DNA of 64,000 nucleotides from Paraburkholderia kururiensis (GCF_034424375.1 NZ_CP139965.1:3100001-3164000); one strand, 5' to 3'; shown: positions 26,245 to 35,223, counted from the stretch's first letter. Notes: a model not told the origin generated them from the letters alone. Numbers and translations: made by a program.

Positions 26245-26997
26245 TCACGCCGCGCCCTGGGCGTGCGCGACGATCGAGCCCAGCCAGGCGAGCAGCGAGT
26301 CGACCGACTCGACCCGCGCGCGAGCGATGGTATCGCCGGCACCGACCTTGATAGAGAGTCCGCCGTGCTCGTTGACCACGGCGAAGCCCTTCTCGTCGGT
26401 CAGATCGTCGCCGGCGAAGAGCGGCGTGCGGCCGGCAAACGGCGGCTCGTCGAGAAAGGCGCGCAGTGCGCGGCCCTTGTCGACGTCCTTGGGCTTGATC
26501 TCGTAGACCATCTTGCCGGGCTGCAACACGTAGGCGCCGGCATAGTCGGCGACCAGACGTTCCGTGGCCGCGCGGGCGACCGCTTCGCGCTCGGGTGCGT
26601 TGCGGTAGTGAAGCGCGAGCGCGGCACCCTTGATCTCCAGCAGCATGCCGGGATTGCGGCTCACCACGTCGGCGAGCACCTGCTCCATGCGCAGCAGGCG
26701 CTCGTCGTTGAAACCGATGCGCTGGGTGTCGCCGTTCGCGTCACGCCGCTCGGCGCCGTGCATGCCCGCCACGGGCAGGTCGGGAATGCCGAGAAACGAA
26801 TCGATGCTGTCGATGCCGCGCCCCGACACGATGGCCACCGCGCCATGCGAGAGACGGCGCAGGTCGTGGAGCAGCGACACCATTTCGGTGGGCACGAGAA
26901 TGCCGTCCGGCGTAGGGGCCAGTTCGACGAGGGTGCCGTCAAAATCGAAGAAGAATGCCGTCTGGGAGGGCGTGACCACGGCAGGAAGGAGTTGCAT
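26245..26997 (-). CDS. otsB: Trehalose-6-phosphate phosphatase
   Basis: Dephosphorylates trehalose-6-phosphate to trehalose. The 250-residue HAD hydrolase has motif I AFFFDFDGTLVELAPTPDGI, motif II VAIVSGRGIDSI, the C2 cap region and motif IV LFAGDDLTDEKGF. AAGGAG precedes the ATG. First gene of the otsB-otsA pair. Confidence 0.96.
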   Translation of the reverse strand: MQLLPAVVTPSQTAFFFDFDGTLVELAPTPDGILVPTEMVSLLHDLRRLSHGAVAIVSGRGIDSIDSFLGIPDLPVAGMHGAERRDANGDTQRIGFNDERLLRMEQVLADVVSRNPGMLLEIKGAALALHYRNAPEREAVARAATERLVADYAGAYVLQPGKMVYEIKPKDVDKGRALRAFLDEPPFAGRTPLFAGDDLTDEKGFAVVNEHGGLSIKVGAGDTIARARVESVDSLLAWLGSIVAHAQGAA

Positions 26998-27503
26998 CTG
27001 TTTTCTGGCCTCTCGGCGCCGTGCGCCGGAAAAGTGAGCGAATCTTACCGCGCATCAGACAATTTTTCGACCACGTCAGTCCGGCGCGAACCTGAAGAGC
27101 CTTGCACGACGAAGCGACGACGCGAGCGCGCGGGGTGTCGTGGCGGGTGGAGCGCCGTGGGGAGCGCTTCCATGCAGATCCCGAACAATCGGGCTGCATG
27201 CGCCTTTCACCGCGCTCACGGCGCGCGCACCGCCTGCGGCAAATTGCCTCGCCGCCTCCTGCTTTCCCCGCCTTTTCAGCGCCTTTTGCGCGCCCGGAAA
27301 GGCCACTGCAAGGCAGCGGGGAGCCGTTTTTGCTAGAGTCGCAGCCAGGACGCGACAAGCCGTCGCATTCACTGCGCCACTCCGCAGCATCGTTGCGCAC
27401 CGCCATCTACGTCAGTTAGTCGGCCGAGGCTCAGCTAAAGCAACGGCCAACGCGGGCTCGCCACCACGGCGGTGCACTGAAGATCGAACTTCCGGACACG
27501 CCT
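26998..27503. other. Intergenic region, no recognised feature
   Basis: About 500 bp between divergent otsB and the Sco1-like gene. It must contain both promoters, but I see no high-quality -35/-10 pair, hairpin or repeat. Short ORFs here are Arg/Pro-rich and look non-coding. Confidence 0.4.
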
Positions 27504-28196
27504 TTGTTCCCCATCTTTGCACCTGGAAACAAACTGGGAGCCGGCAACCGCCCAGGTTCGCGGCACCCGCCCACCCGCCGACCACCGCGCCGGCACAGAG
27601 TCGTAGCATCTCTCGTGCTCGCGGCAGCGCTTGCCGGTCTCTCTGCATGCTCGCGCGACAGCCAGCCCTGGCAGCTTACGAACGTGAGCGGACATCTGCC
27701 CGACCTGACCTTCTCGCTGACTGGCGACGACGGCCGGCCCACCACCGCGCAGGCATTCAAGGGGCAAACGGTGCTCCTGTACTTCGGCTACACGCATTGT
27801 CCCGACGTCTGCCCCGAGACGATGGCGCGGCTCATGCAAGTGATCGGCAAGCTGGGCCCCGACGCGCAGAAGGTGCGCATTCTCTTCGTGACCGTCGATC
27901 CCGCCCGCGATACCGCACGTGCCCTGCACGATTACGTCGCCGCCTTCGACGCCGAGCACGCCCGCGGCCTCACCGGCACAGACGGCCAGATCGAATCCAT
28001 CGCGCAGCGCTACCGCGTGGCCTATCAGATGGAAAAGCGCGATCCCAACGGCAACTACGAGGTCACGCATAGTTCCGCGGTCTACGTGTTCGATGCGCAA
28101 GGGCGGGCCCGGCTCATCGCCACCGATCAGGACTCGCCCGATGCTATCGCGCATGACGTGCGGCGCGTAATCGAATCCGCGTCGTCCGCGTCATAA
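27504..28196 (+). CDS. SCO1/SenC family copper chaperone, lipoprotein-like
   Basis: Thioredoxin-fold protein that delivers copper to, or reduces, the CuA site of cytochrome c oxidase. The 230-residue frame has a hydrophobic segment ending in LAGLSACSRD (a lipobox-like Cys), then the copper motif YTHCPDVCPET (CxxxC) and the third ligand His in YEVTHSSAVYVFD. The TTG at 27504 is the only plausible start that includes the signal sequence, but its N-terminal ~30 residues are long and Arg/Pro-rich, so the start is uncertain. First of three copper/oxidase-assembly genes. Confidence 0.88.
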   Translation: MFPIFAPGNKLGAGNRPGSRHPPTRRPPRRHRVVASLVLAAALAGLSACSRDSQPWQLTNVSGHLPDLTFSLTGDDGRPTTAQAFKGQTVLLYFGYTHCPDVCPETMARLMQVIGKLGPDAQKVRILFVTVDPARDTARALHDYVAAFDAEHARGLTGTDGQIESIAQRYRVAYQMEKRDPNGNYEVTHSSAVYVFDAQGRARLIATDQDSPDAIAHDVRRVIESASSAS

Positions 28197-28274
28197 GCCG
28201 CTCGTTTTCTCTGCGCCGCTTAACTGAACCGCTCAACTGAAGCCAAGCCCATTCCCTTGCCCACCCACCTCACC

Positions 28275-28751
28275 ATGTCGATCCGCCATCCATTGCTTGC
28301 TTCCCACGCTCGCGCGGCCACGTTGGCCGCGCTTTTCGGTGCCGTCTTCATCGGCGCCCCGGCCCTGGCCGCCGAAGCCCACGCGCTCACCGCACGCGAC
28401 GCCTGGGTGCGCTGGCTACCCAACAATCTGCCGGCGGCCGGCTACGTCACGCTTGCCAACGACAGCGACAAGCCGGTCGATCTCCTCGACATTTCGAGCG
28501 ACGACTACGGCAGCGCGATGCTGCATCAGACGGTATCGAACGGCTCCACGCAAAAGATGGTGATGGTCGACAAGCTCACGGTGCCCGCGCACGGCTCCGT
28601 CGCGATCGCGCCGGGCGGCTATCACCTCATGCTCGAGAAGCCCGCGCACAAGATCATGCCGGGCAGCATCGTGCATCTGAAGCTGAAGTTCTCGGACGGC
28701 GAGACGCTCGATACCGCGTTCCCGGTGAAGCCGCCCACCGGCGCACAGTGA
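28275..28751 (+). CDS. Periplasmic copper chaperone PCuAC (DUF461)
   Basis: 158 residues with a cleavable signal peptide (LAALFGAVFIGAPALAAEA). The mature part contains an exact H-X10-M-X21-H-X-M copper(I)-binding motif, starting at the His of MLHQTVSNG and ending at GGYHLMLEKP. PCuAC proteins pass Cu(I) to Sco and to the CuA/CuB centres of haem-copper oxidases. It lies between the Sco1 and CtaG genes, which supports that role. The ATG (MSIRHPLLA) is preferred over a TTG six codons upstream. Confidence 0.9.
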   Translation: MSIRHPLLASHARAATLAALFGAVFIGAPALAAEAHALTARDAWVRWLPNNLPAAGYVTLANDSDKPVDLLDISSDDYGSAMLHQTVSNGSTQKMVMVDKLTVPAHGSVAIAPGGYHLMLEKPAHKIMPGSIVHLKLKFSDGETLDTAFPVKPPTGAQ

Positions 28752-28775
28752 GCGGCAGGCACGGCTGACATCGTG

Positions 28776-29693
28776 ATGAATCTGCTCTATTGGCTCGAAC
28801 CCTGGGAGCCGTCGCCGACGGTCGTGATCGCCATCGTCGTCGCGGCGGTGCTGTTCGTGCGCGGACAGCGCAAGGCCCGCGTGTCGATGGCGCGCCGCTT
28901 CTCGTTCTGGCTCGGCCTCGCGGGACTCTACGTCGCGCTGCATACACGGCTCGACTACTTCTTCGAGCATGAGTTTTTCATGCACCGCGCGCAGCATCTC
29001 GTGCTGCATCACCTGGGACCGTTCTTCATCGCCCTCGCCTACCCGGGCGCCGCGTTGCGCGCCGGCATTCCGTTCGCGTGGCGACAGCGCTTCGTGCGGC
29101 CGGCGCTTGCGGCGCGGCCGGTGCGGGCCGTCGTGGACGTCGTCATGCATCCGGTTGTTGCCGTCGTGCTGTTCGTGGGGCTCATCTATTTCTGGCTGCT
29201 CTCGCCGATCCACTTCATGGCGATGCTCGACTGGCGGCTCTATCGCGTCATGAACTGGAGCATGGTGATCGACGGTCTGATGTTCTGGTGGCTCGTGCTC
29301 GACTCGCGGCCCGCGCCGCCCGCGCGGCTCTCGCCGGGCCGGCGCGTGCTGGTGGTGATCGCCGCGATTCCGCCGCAGATCGTGCTCGGCGCGTTCATCT
29401 TCTTTTCGCCGCGTGAGCTTTATCCGATCTATTCGATCTGCGGACGCGCGTTCACGTGGCTCAGTCCGCTGCGCGATCAGCAGATCGGCGGGCTGCTGCT
29501 GTGGATTCCGGGATCGATGATGAGCGTGATTGGCGCGGTGCTCGCCCTGCGGCACTGGATGCGGCTATCGGCGCGTGCGCGGCTGCGCGAGGAACGGGTC
29601 GGGACCACGCCGGTAGCGGCCCGTCATGACGGCGACACCGTCGGCAAAAGCACCGGCGAGTCCGGCGCCGCGACGGCGAAGAGCGGCGCCTGA
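28776..29693 (+). CDS. ctaG: Cytochrome c oxidase assembly factor, CtaG (caa3) family
   Basis: 305-residue multi-spanning membrane protein with about seven hydrophobic helices. Histidine-rich motifs typical of the caa3_CtaG family are present: HEFFMHRAQHLVLHHLGPFF in the second/third helices, and SPIHFMAMLDWRLYRVMNWS. This family helps form or metallate oxidase subunits. Note that it is not the Cox11-type CtaG. The C-terminal ~50 residues are a polar cytoplasmic tail. Third gene of the copper set; no oxidase structural gene is in the window. Confidence 0.85.
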   Translation: MNLLYWLEPWEPSPTVVIAIVVAAVLFVRGQRKARVSMARRFSFWLGLAGLYVALHTRLDYFFEHEFFMHRAQHLVLHHLGPFFIALAYPGAALRAGIPFAWRQRFVRPALAARPVRAVVDVVMHPVVAVVLFVGLIYFWLLSPIHFMAMLDWRLYRVMNWSMVIDGLMFWWLVLDSRPAPPARLSPGRRVLVVIAAIPPQIVLGAFIFFSPRELYPIYSICGRAFTWLSPLRDQQIGGLLLWIPGSMMSVIGAVLALRHWMRLSARARLREERVGTTPVAARHDGDTVGKSTGESGAATAKSGA

Positions 29694-29715
29694 AGACGGC
29701 GGCGCCGGACAGCGC

Positions 29716-30246
29716 TCAGCCCGCCGAGCGCATCCAGACGTGCGGGATGCCGTCTTCTTCGTGAATTTCGGAGATCGGCTCGAACCCGAAGGCGCCGTAG
29801 AACTTCTGCAGATGCGCCTGCGCATGGAGCCGGATCGGCACGTGAGGCCACTGCGCGCGAATATGAAAAAGCGCGCGGTCCAGCATCGCGTTGCCGAGCT
29901 TGATACCGCGAAACGGCGCAGTCGTGAGCACCCGGCCGATGCGGATGTCGGGGTCCGATGCATCGGGCAGCAGCACGCGCAGATAACCCGCCACCTTCGG
30001 ACGGACGCTCTTCGCGGCACCTTCGGCCGCTCCGTCCGCTTCAGCCGGATCGACGCCGTAGGCGAAGAGATGCCACGCGGTCGTATCGAGGCCGTCGATG
30101 TCGCCGTACAGACAGTTCTGCTCCATCACGAATACCGCCGCGCGGGCGGCCAGCATGTCGTAGACCTCGACGGTCGTGAGGTCGTCGAAGGCCTTCCAGC
30201 GCCATTCGACCTGCGGAAACTCGGGGATGCTCGGTTGCTCGGCCAT
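29716..30246 (-). CDS. GNAT N-acetyltransferase, ElaA-like
   Basis: 176 residues. The ElaA family is recognised from WRWKAFDDLTTVEVYDMLAA, RAAVFVMEQNCLYGDIDGLD and the acetyl-CoA region RIGRVLTTAPFRGIKLGNAM, ending in FYGAFGFEPISEIHEEDGIP. The acceptor substrate is unknown. Convergent with ctaG. The ATG start gives MAEQPSIPEFP; 67 upstream open codons are low-complexity. Confidence 0.88.
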   Translation of the reverse strand: MAEQPSIPEFPQVEWRWKAFDDLTTVEVYDMLAARAAVFVMEQNCLYGDIDGLDTTAWHLFAYGVDPAEADGAAEGAAKSVRPKVAGYLRVLLPDASDPDIRIGRVLTTAPFRGIKLGNAMLDRALFHIRAQWPHVPIRLHAQAHLQKFYGAFGFEPISEIHEEDGIPHVWMRSAG

Positions 30247-30359
30247 GGGACGTTCGGAACACTGCGGGAATACGCGATTATGCCGTGCTCGCCGGGCAAT
30301 GGGCAGAGCCGCCCGGACGCCGCGTTGCGCCCGCGGACATTCGCCGCGGGCGGCCCACG

Positions 30360-31379
30360 CTACAGATGCGCGCGTAAAAAGCCGACCACGTCGCGCTCGA
30401 TTTGCCGATGAATCTCCGCTCGGTCGACGCCCGGCGCATCCTGACACACCAAGGGCTCATCGGCCGCAATCGAGTTGGGACAAGGATCGATGAAGACGAA
30501 GTGATTGCCCGGCACGACCTCCGTTTGAGGCCTTGGCTGCAAGCCGGTCGCAACGGCGAGCGCATTGGCCGCAGCGCCCAGATAGGCCTCGTTTTGCGGA
30601 CGATAGAGCAGCGTGGGCACATGCACCGCAGCGAGCGCCGACGCATCGAACATGACGGCCAGCGGGTCCATCAGCACGAGCGCCTTCACGCGCGGGTCCA
30701 GAGGCGGCTTCCATGCCGCGAGTTCGGGCGTGACGGCCGAGGTCGATTCAGCGACGGGTTGGGTTCCACCCTCCGCGGCTCGACGCGGACACGAACCGGG
30801 ATCGTCGTGCATCGCGCAGTATGCGATCGCGGCACGAAAGTCCGGCTTCGCTCCCGCAAGGATCAACGCGGTGTAGCCGCCGGCCGAGAAGCCGATCATG
30901 CCGATACGGTGTTCGTCGACGCTGGCCGCGAACCGTCGATCAGCCAGGACGGCGTTGAGCGAAGCCTCGGCCTGCCGGGGACGGTCGATCAGAATCCGCG
31001 ACTGGGTCGGTGCCGGCGGCGAACCGTACGCATCGCCCACGTGCGTCGGGAGGACGACGATGAAACCGGCGCGCGCGAGCGCGGTCGCCAGTTCGCGATG
31101 ACTCATCGGACCGCCGCGCCGGCCATGCGAAATGAGCACGACGGGAAAACGCCTGTCCGCGACGGGCGTGGCGTTGCGGGTCGCTTCAATCAGGAACGGC
31201 CCCGCGTGCCAGGCCGTGTCTGGATCGCGGGTGGGATAGAAGACGACGGTGTCGATGGGCGCGGTTGGGTCCGCGACAGTCAGGCGGATGACGCCCGCAT
31301 TGAAGCGCGCTGCATCGGTCTCAGCCCGGGCAGCGCAAGCAAACGCGATAAACAGCACGACGGTCACTATCCAGCGCAT
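30360..31379 (-). CDS. Secreted alpha/beta hydrolase (PAF-acetylhydrolase/dienelactone hydrolase-like)
   Basis: 339 residues with a signal peptide (VTVVLFIAFACAARAETDAA), so periplasmic or secreted. Catalytic Ser lies in the elbow IGMIGFSAGGYTALILAG, the oxyanion region is FPVVLISHGRRGG, and the likely catalytic His is in VVPGNHFVFIDPCP. Several Cys (CAMHDDPGSC, DPCP, VCQD) could form disulfides in the periplasm. Substrate unknown. GAGGAG lies 7 nt before the ATG. Lies between the GNAT gene and the tRNA operon with no obvious partner. Confidence 0.83.
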   Translation of the reverse strand: MRWIVTVVLFIAFACAARAETDAARFNAGVIRLTVADPTAPIDTVVFYPTRDPDTAWHAGPFLIEATRNATPVADRRFPVVLISHGRRGGPMSHRELATALARAGFIVVLPTHVGDAYGSPPAPTQSRILIDRPRQAEASLNAVLADRRFAASVDEHRIGMIGFSAGGYTALILAGAKPDFRAAIAYCAMHDDPGSCPRRAAEGGTQPVAESTSAVTPELAAWKPPLDPRVKALVLMDPLAVMFDASALAAVHVPTLLYRPQNEAYLGAAANALAVATGLQPRPQTEVVPGNHFVFIDPCPNSIAADEPLVCQDAPGVDRAEIHRQIERDVVGFLRAHL

Positions 31380-31477
31380 GGCGTGGCTCCTCGCATGTCG
31401 CTCGGGACGAGCGGTGGCGAAGAAGCATAGCAAAGGCGTTCGGGGATCAGGCAGCCTAGGGCCCCGGCATGCGCGCA

Positions 31478-31508
31478 AAAAAGAAAAGCCCTGACGGATC
31501 AGGGCTTT
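31478..31508 (-). terminator. Intrinsic terminator of the tRNA operon
   Basis: AAAGCCCTGA/TCAGGGCTTT, 10-bp stem with a 4-nt loop, followed on the minus strand by TTTCTTTTTTG-like sequence just after tRNA-Cys. Confidence 0.85.
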
Positions 31509-31513
31509 CTATC

Positions 31514-31587
31514 TGGAGGCGCGAGCCGGAGTCGAACCGGCCTACACGGCTTTGCAGGCCGCTGCATAACCGCTTTGCTATCGCGCC
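31514..31587 (-). tRNA. tRNA-Cys (anticodon GCA)
   Basis: 74 nt with encoded CCA. Acceptor stem GGCGCGA pairs with TCGCGCC; the anticodon loop is CTGCAAA (anticodon GCA) and the T-arm GCCGGTTCGACTCCGGC. Third tRNA of the operon. Confidence 0.95.
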
Positions 31588-31702
31588 AGAAGCGGACTAC
31601 CGGATCGGATCGAACAGGTTGCGCCTGAAACGGCCCGGCAGATTTGTGCGACGGCCTTGCGGCCTGCCAAACAAAAAGGGAAGCGCAGCTTCCCCGTGTA
31701 TC

Positions 31703-31778
31703 TGGAGCGGGAGACGAGTCTCGAACTCGCGACCTCAACCTTGGCAAGGTTGCGCTCTACCAACTGAGCTACTCCCGC
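31703..31778 (-). tRNA. tRNA-Gly (anticodon GCC), copy 2
   Basis: 76 nt with encoded CCA. Acceptor stem GCGGGAG/CTCCCGC, anticodon loop TTGCCAA. Identical to the copy at 31839-31914. Confidence 0.96.
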
Positions 31779-31838
31779 GTGGTCCTGCTTACGACGCTTT
31801 CGGAACAGACAAAACCGCAAAACGCCGCATCGAAAATC

Positions 31839-31914
31839 TGGAGCGGGAGACGAGTCTCGAACTCGCGACCTCAACCTTGGCAAGGTTGCGCTCTACCAAC
31901 TGAGCTACTCCCGC
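31839..31914 (-). tRNA. tRNA-Gly (anticodon GCC), copy 1
   Basis: 76 nt with encoded CCA, identical to the downstream copy 60 bp away. First tRNA after the operon promoter. The order pgsA - tRNA-Gly - tRNA-Cys matches uvrC-pgsA-glyW-cysT in E. coli. Confidence 0.96.
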
Positions 31915-31985
31915 GTTTTGCTGCTTTTTTGCCGCCTTCTTAAAGCAACTCCGGTGTTCAGAACCGCATGCACCGGAGAGATGAG

Positions 31986-32014
31986 ATTATGTATAAGCCG
32001 CTGAAACGTGTCAA
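31986..32014 (-). promoter_or_regulatory. Predicted sigma70 promoter of the tRNA-Gly-Gly-Cys operon
   Basis: Minus-strand TTGACA, 17 bp, CATAAT, about 70 bp upstream of the first tRNA-Gly. Near-consensus. Confidence 0.75.
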
Positions 32015-32087
32015 GCCCCGCGCAAGTTTTTCCTCTTCCTGAAGCCGCGACCGTGACACAGGGCCGCGCCATTCACCTCAGAGAGAG

Positions 32088-32681
32088 TCAGGCCCGCCCG
32101 CCGCGCTCGCGGATCTGGGGCCACGCGAGCTTCATGTAATAAAGCATCGACCAGATGGTCAGGACGGCCGCCACGTAGATGAGCCAAAGCCCCCACACGC
32201 GCGTATCGAGCACGAAGCCGCCGCCCAGCGGCACAGGCCCGTAAAGCAGCAGCATCGGGATGGCGACCATCTGGCACGCGGTCTTGAACTTGCCGAGCTG
32301 GTTCACGGCCACGCTCTTCGACGCGCCGATCTGCGCCATCCACTCGCGCAGCGCCGAGATGGCGATTTCCCGGCCCACGATCACGAGCGCGATGGCCGCG
32401 TCGAGACGCAAGATCTGCACGAGCACAAGCAGCGCCGCCGTTACCATCAGCTTGTCCGCGACGGGATCGAGAAACGCGCCGAACGACGACGTCTGATTCC
32501 ATTTGCGCGCCAGATAGCCGTCGAACCAGTCCGTCAGCGCCGCGAGGATGAAGATGGCCGCCGCCGCCAGATTGCGATGCCCGGCGCTCATCATCATGTC
32601 AGGCAGGTAGAACACGCCGACGAACAGCGGAATCAGCACGATCCGCAGCCACGTCAGGAAGATCGGGAAATTGAACGGCAT
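32088..32681 (-). CDS. pgsA: CDP-diacylglycerol--glycerol-3-phosphate 3-phosphatidyltransferase
   Basis: Inner-membrane enzyme that makes phosphatidylglycerophosphate, the committed step to phosphatidylglycerol and cardiolipin. The 197-residue protein has the CDP-alcohol phosphotransferase signature D-G-x2-A-R-x8-G-x3-D-x3-D, seen in LTDWFDGYLARKWNQTSSFG followed by AFLDPVADKL, plus several TM helices. Start ATG gives MPFNFPIFLTWLRI. Between uvrC and the tRNA operon, as in many proteobacteria. Confidence 0.96.
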   Translation of the reverse strand: MPFNFPIFLTWLRIVLIPLFVGVFYLPDMMMSAGHRNLAAAAIFILAALTDWFDGYLARKWNQTSSFGAFLDPVADKLMVTAALLVLVQILRLDAAIALVIVGREIAISALREWMAQIGASKSVAVNQLGKFKTACQMVAIPMLLLYGPVPLGGGFVLDTRVWGLWLIYVAAVLTIWSMLYYMKLAWPQIRERGGRA

Positions 32682-32821
32682 CGGCGGGCGCCATCTGTCA
32701 AGGGAGTTGCAATTGTGCCGTGTCGTCGCACCTGCTACAAGCAAAGCCCGGCAAAGGCCGCCGAACCCCGCAGGCTGGGCAAGGCCGGGCGCACGACCCG
32801 GCGAAACGGCAAGACGGCGCC

Positions 32822-35068
32822 TCAGTGAAGCTGCTGATAGATCTGCTCCGCGAGCGAGCGCGAGATGCCCTCCACGCTCGCGAGGTCCTCGACGCTCGCG
32901 GCCATGACGCCGCGGATACCGCCGAAACGGGCAAGCAGCCGCTGCCGGCGTTTCGCGCCCACGCCTTCCAGTTCTTCGAGCCGCGAGGTCTGCCGCGTCT
33001 TGCTGCGTTTGGCGCGCATGCCCGTAATGGCGAAGCGGTGCGCCTCGTCGCGGATCTGCGCGACAAGCATCAGCGCCGCGCTTTCCTTGCCGAGTTCGAG
33101 CGGCGCGCGTCCATCGGCGAAGACGAGCGTTTCGAGACCCACCTTGCGGCCTTCGCCCTTCGCCACGCCCACCAGCATGCCCCGGTCGAGCCCGAGTTCC
33201 GTGAACACCTGGCGGGCAATCTCGACCTGGCCCTTGCCGCCGTCGATCAGCACGATATTCGGCAGCGCTCCGCCCGCCGCCGGTTGCTCTGCTACGTCGC
33301 CACCGGCGCTCGCCGCGTCTTCGGGTTGCAGCGACCCGGCTTCGTCGGCGGCATTCTGCGCGGCCTGGGCGACCATCTTTTCGTAGCGGCGCGTCAGGAC
33401 CTGGCGCATGGCGGCGTAGTCATCGCCGGGCGTGATGCCCGTGATGTTGTAGCGCCGGTACTCGCCCGACTGCATCTTGTGATGGTGATAGACCACGCAC
33501 GACGCCTGCGTGGCTTCGCCCATGGTATGGCTGATGTCGAAGCACTCGATGCGCAGATGCGCGAGGTCATCGAGTTCGAGGCTCAGCGTATCGGCCAACG
33601 CGCGCGTGCGCGCCTGCTGCGAGCCTTGTTCCGAGAGTAACCGCGCGAGCGCGAGCTGCGCGTTCTGCTCGGCCATCGTGAGCCAGGCGCGCTTCTGGCC
33701 CTGCGGCTGGCGCAGCACCGTCACCTTGTGCCCCGACTGCTCCATGAGCAGATTCACGAGTTCGCGGTTTGCAGGCGGATGGCTCACGACCAGCACGGGC
33801 GGCACGGGGTTGCCGAGGTAATGTTGTGCGATGAAGGCATCGAGCACTTCCGACTCGATCGCGACGTTGCGGTCTGCGCTTGCCGCGTCGGCTTCTTCGT
33901 CGTCGCTTTCGGGCGGCAGGGCTTCGGCTAGCGCGAGGGCGTCGTCCGGAAAGTCGGCTGCGGTGGCTTCGGTGTCGTCTGTCGTTGCGGGTGCATCTTC
34001 ATCGGCAGCGCCTGCCGCGGCCCCTGCCTGAGCGCCGCGCGGCGCGGGCACGTCGCTCGTCACAGCCAGTGTGCCCCCGGCGTTCTGAAGAGGGATCGCG
34101 GCGCGACCATCGCGGTCTACTGACGCCGACTCTTCACCACCATCGAGCCCCTCCTCCGACTCGTCGCCCACCCCGCCTTCGTCGGCCGTGAGCGCGCTTT
34201 CCACATGCGCCGGGAAATAAGCCTTGTCGCCCAGATGCCGGCCGCCGCGCACCATCGCGAGATTCACGCAGACGCGCCCGCCCTGCGCCACCACGGCAAG
34301 GACGTCGACGTCGTTGTCGCCGCCCGTCTCGATGGCCTGCTGATGCAGCACCGTGGAAAGCGAACTCATCTGGTTGCGTACCGCCGCGGCCTGCTCGAAC
34401 TTCAGCTCTGCCGCGAAGGCGTGCATCTTCTGCTCGAGCTCCTTCATCACCTCGGTCTGGCGCCCGAGCAGAAACCGCGAGGCGTTCTGCACGTCGCGAG
34501 CGTAGTCCTCTTCGCTGATCGCCTTCACGCAAGGCGCCGAGCAGCGTTCGATCTGATGCAGCAGGCACGGCCGCGTGCGGTTGTTGAACACCGAATCTTC
34601 GCAGGTGCGCAGCTGGAACACGCGCTGCAGGATCTGGATGCTCTCGCGCACCGCCCACGCGCTCGGGAACGGCCCGAAGTACTGGTTCTTGCGATCGACA
34701 GCGCCGCGGTAGTACGCCATGCGCGGGTACGCGTGCCCCGTGAGTTTGAGGTACGGATACGACTTGTCGTCGCGAAACAGGATGTTGTAACGCGGCGCGA
34801 GCGCCTTGATCAGATTGTTTTCGAGCAGCAGCGCTTCGGCCTCGGATCGCGTCACCGTGGTTTCGATGCGCGCGATGCGCGTCACCATCATCGCAATGCG
34901 CGGCGACAGCAGCGTCTTCGTGAAGTAGCTCGACACGCGCTTCTTGAGGTCGCGCGCCTTGCCCACGTACAGCACCGCGCCGGCGGCGTCGTAATAGCGG
35001 TAGACCCCTGGCAGATGCGGCAGCTGCGCCAGTACTTTTTTCGGTTCGAAGTCTTCGGATTCGGTCAT
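32822..35068 (-). CDS. uvrC: UvrABC excinuclease subunit C with a long acidic insertion
   Basis: Makes the dual incisions in nucleotide excision repair. Domains in order: GIY-YIG nuclease (LPGVYRYYDAAGAVLYVGKA), Cys-rich region (RPCLLHQIERCSAPC), UVR motif (ELKFEQAAAVRNQMSSL, UvrB contact), RNase H-like endonuclease (RIECFDISHTMGEAT, IVLIDGGKGQVEIA) and C-terminal tandem HhH (LEGVGAKRRQRLLARFGG). The protein is 748 residues against about 610 in E. coli. The excess is an Asp/Glu/Ala-rich segment at about residues 292-402, between the UVR and endonuclease parts. pgsA lies 140 bp downstream. Divergent from earP. Confidence 0.95.
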   Translation of the reverse strand: MTESEDFEPKKVLAQLPHLPGVYRYYDAAGAVLYVGKARDLKKRVSSYFTKTLLSPRIAMMVTRIARIETTVTRSEAEALLLENNLIKALAPRYNILFRDDKSYPYLKLTGHAYPRMAYYRGAVDRKNQYFGPFPSAWAVRESIQILQRVFQLRTCEDSVFNNRTRPCLLHQIERCSAPCVKAISEEDYARDVQNASRFLLGRQTEVMKELEQKMHAFAAELKFEQAAAVRNQMSSLSTVLHQQAIETGGDNDVDVLAVVAQGGRVCVNLAMVRGGRHLGDKAYFPAHVESALTADEGGVGDESEEGLDGGEESASVDRDGRAAIPLQNAGGTLAVTSDVPAPRGAQAGAAAGAADEDAPATTDDTEATAADFPDDALALAEALPPESDDEEADAASADRNVAIESEVLDAFIAQHYLGNPVPPVLVVSHPPANRELVNLLMEQSGHKVTVLRQPQGQKRAWLTMAEQNAQLALARLLSEQGSQQARTRALADTLSLELDDLAHLRIECFDISHTMGEATQASCVVYHHHKMQSGEYRRYNITGITPGDDYAAMRQVLTRRYEKMVAQAAQNAADEAGSLQPEDAASAGGDVAEQPAAGGALPNIVLIDGGKGQVEIARQVFTELGLDRGMLVGVAKGEGRKVGLETLVFADGRAPLELGKESAALMLVAQIRDEAHRFAITGMRAKRSKTRQTSRLEELEGVGAKRRQRLLARFGGIRGVMAASVEDLASVEGISRSLAEQIYQQLH

Positions 35069-35223
35069 GCAGAAACGGGCGACGACGCGCTTGCGCGCGC
35101 GCCGCCTCGACGGCTGATGTGCTTTAGAATCGCCAGTTTAGAACATTCCACGTGCGTCCGAATCGCGGCGCAGGCGGGCGCTTGCGGCGCTGCGCCAGGC
35201 TTTGCGATGTGCGCGCCGACGCC

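Noticed and set aside
28416..29555. 379-codon open frame antisense to PCuAC and CtaG
   Set aside because: Extremely rich in His/Arg/Glu, no domain, opposite two recognised genes.
31469..31943. Short proteins containing tRNA-antisense motifs such as SGRRVSNSRPQPWQGC
   Set aside because: These are translations across the tRNA-Gly/Cys genes, a common database artefact.
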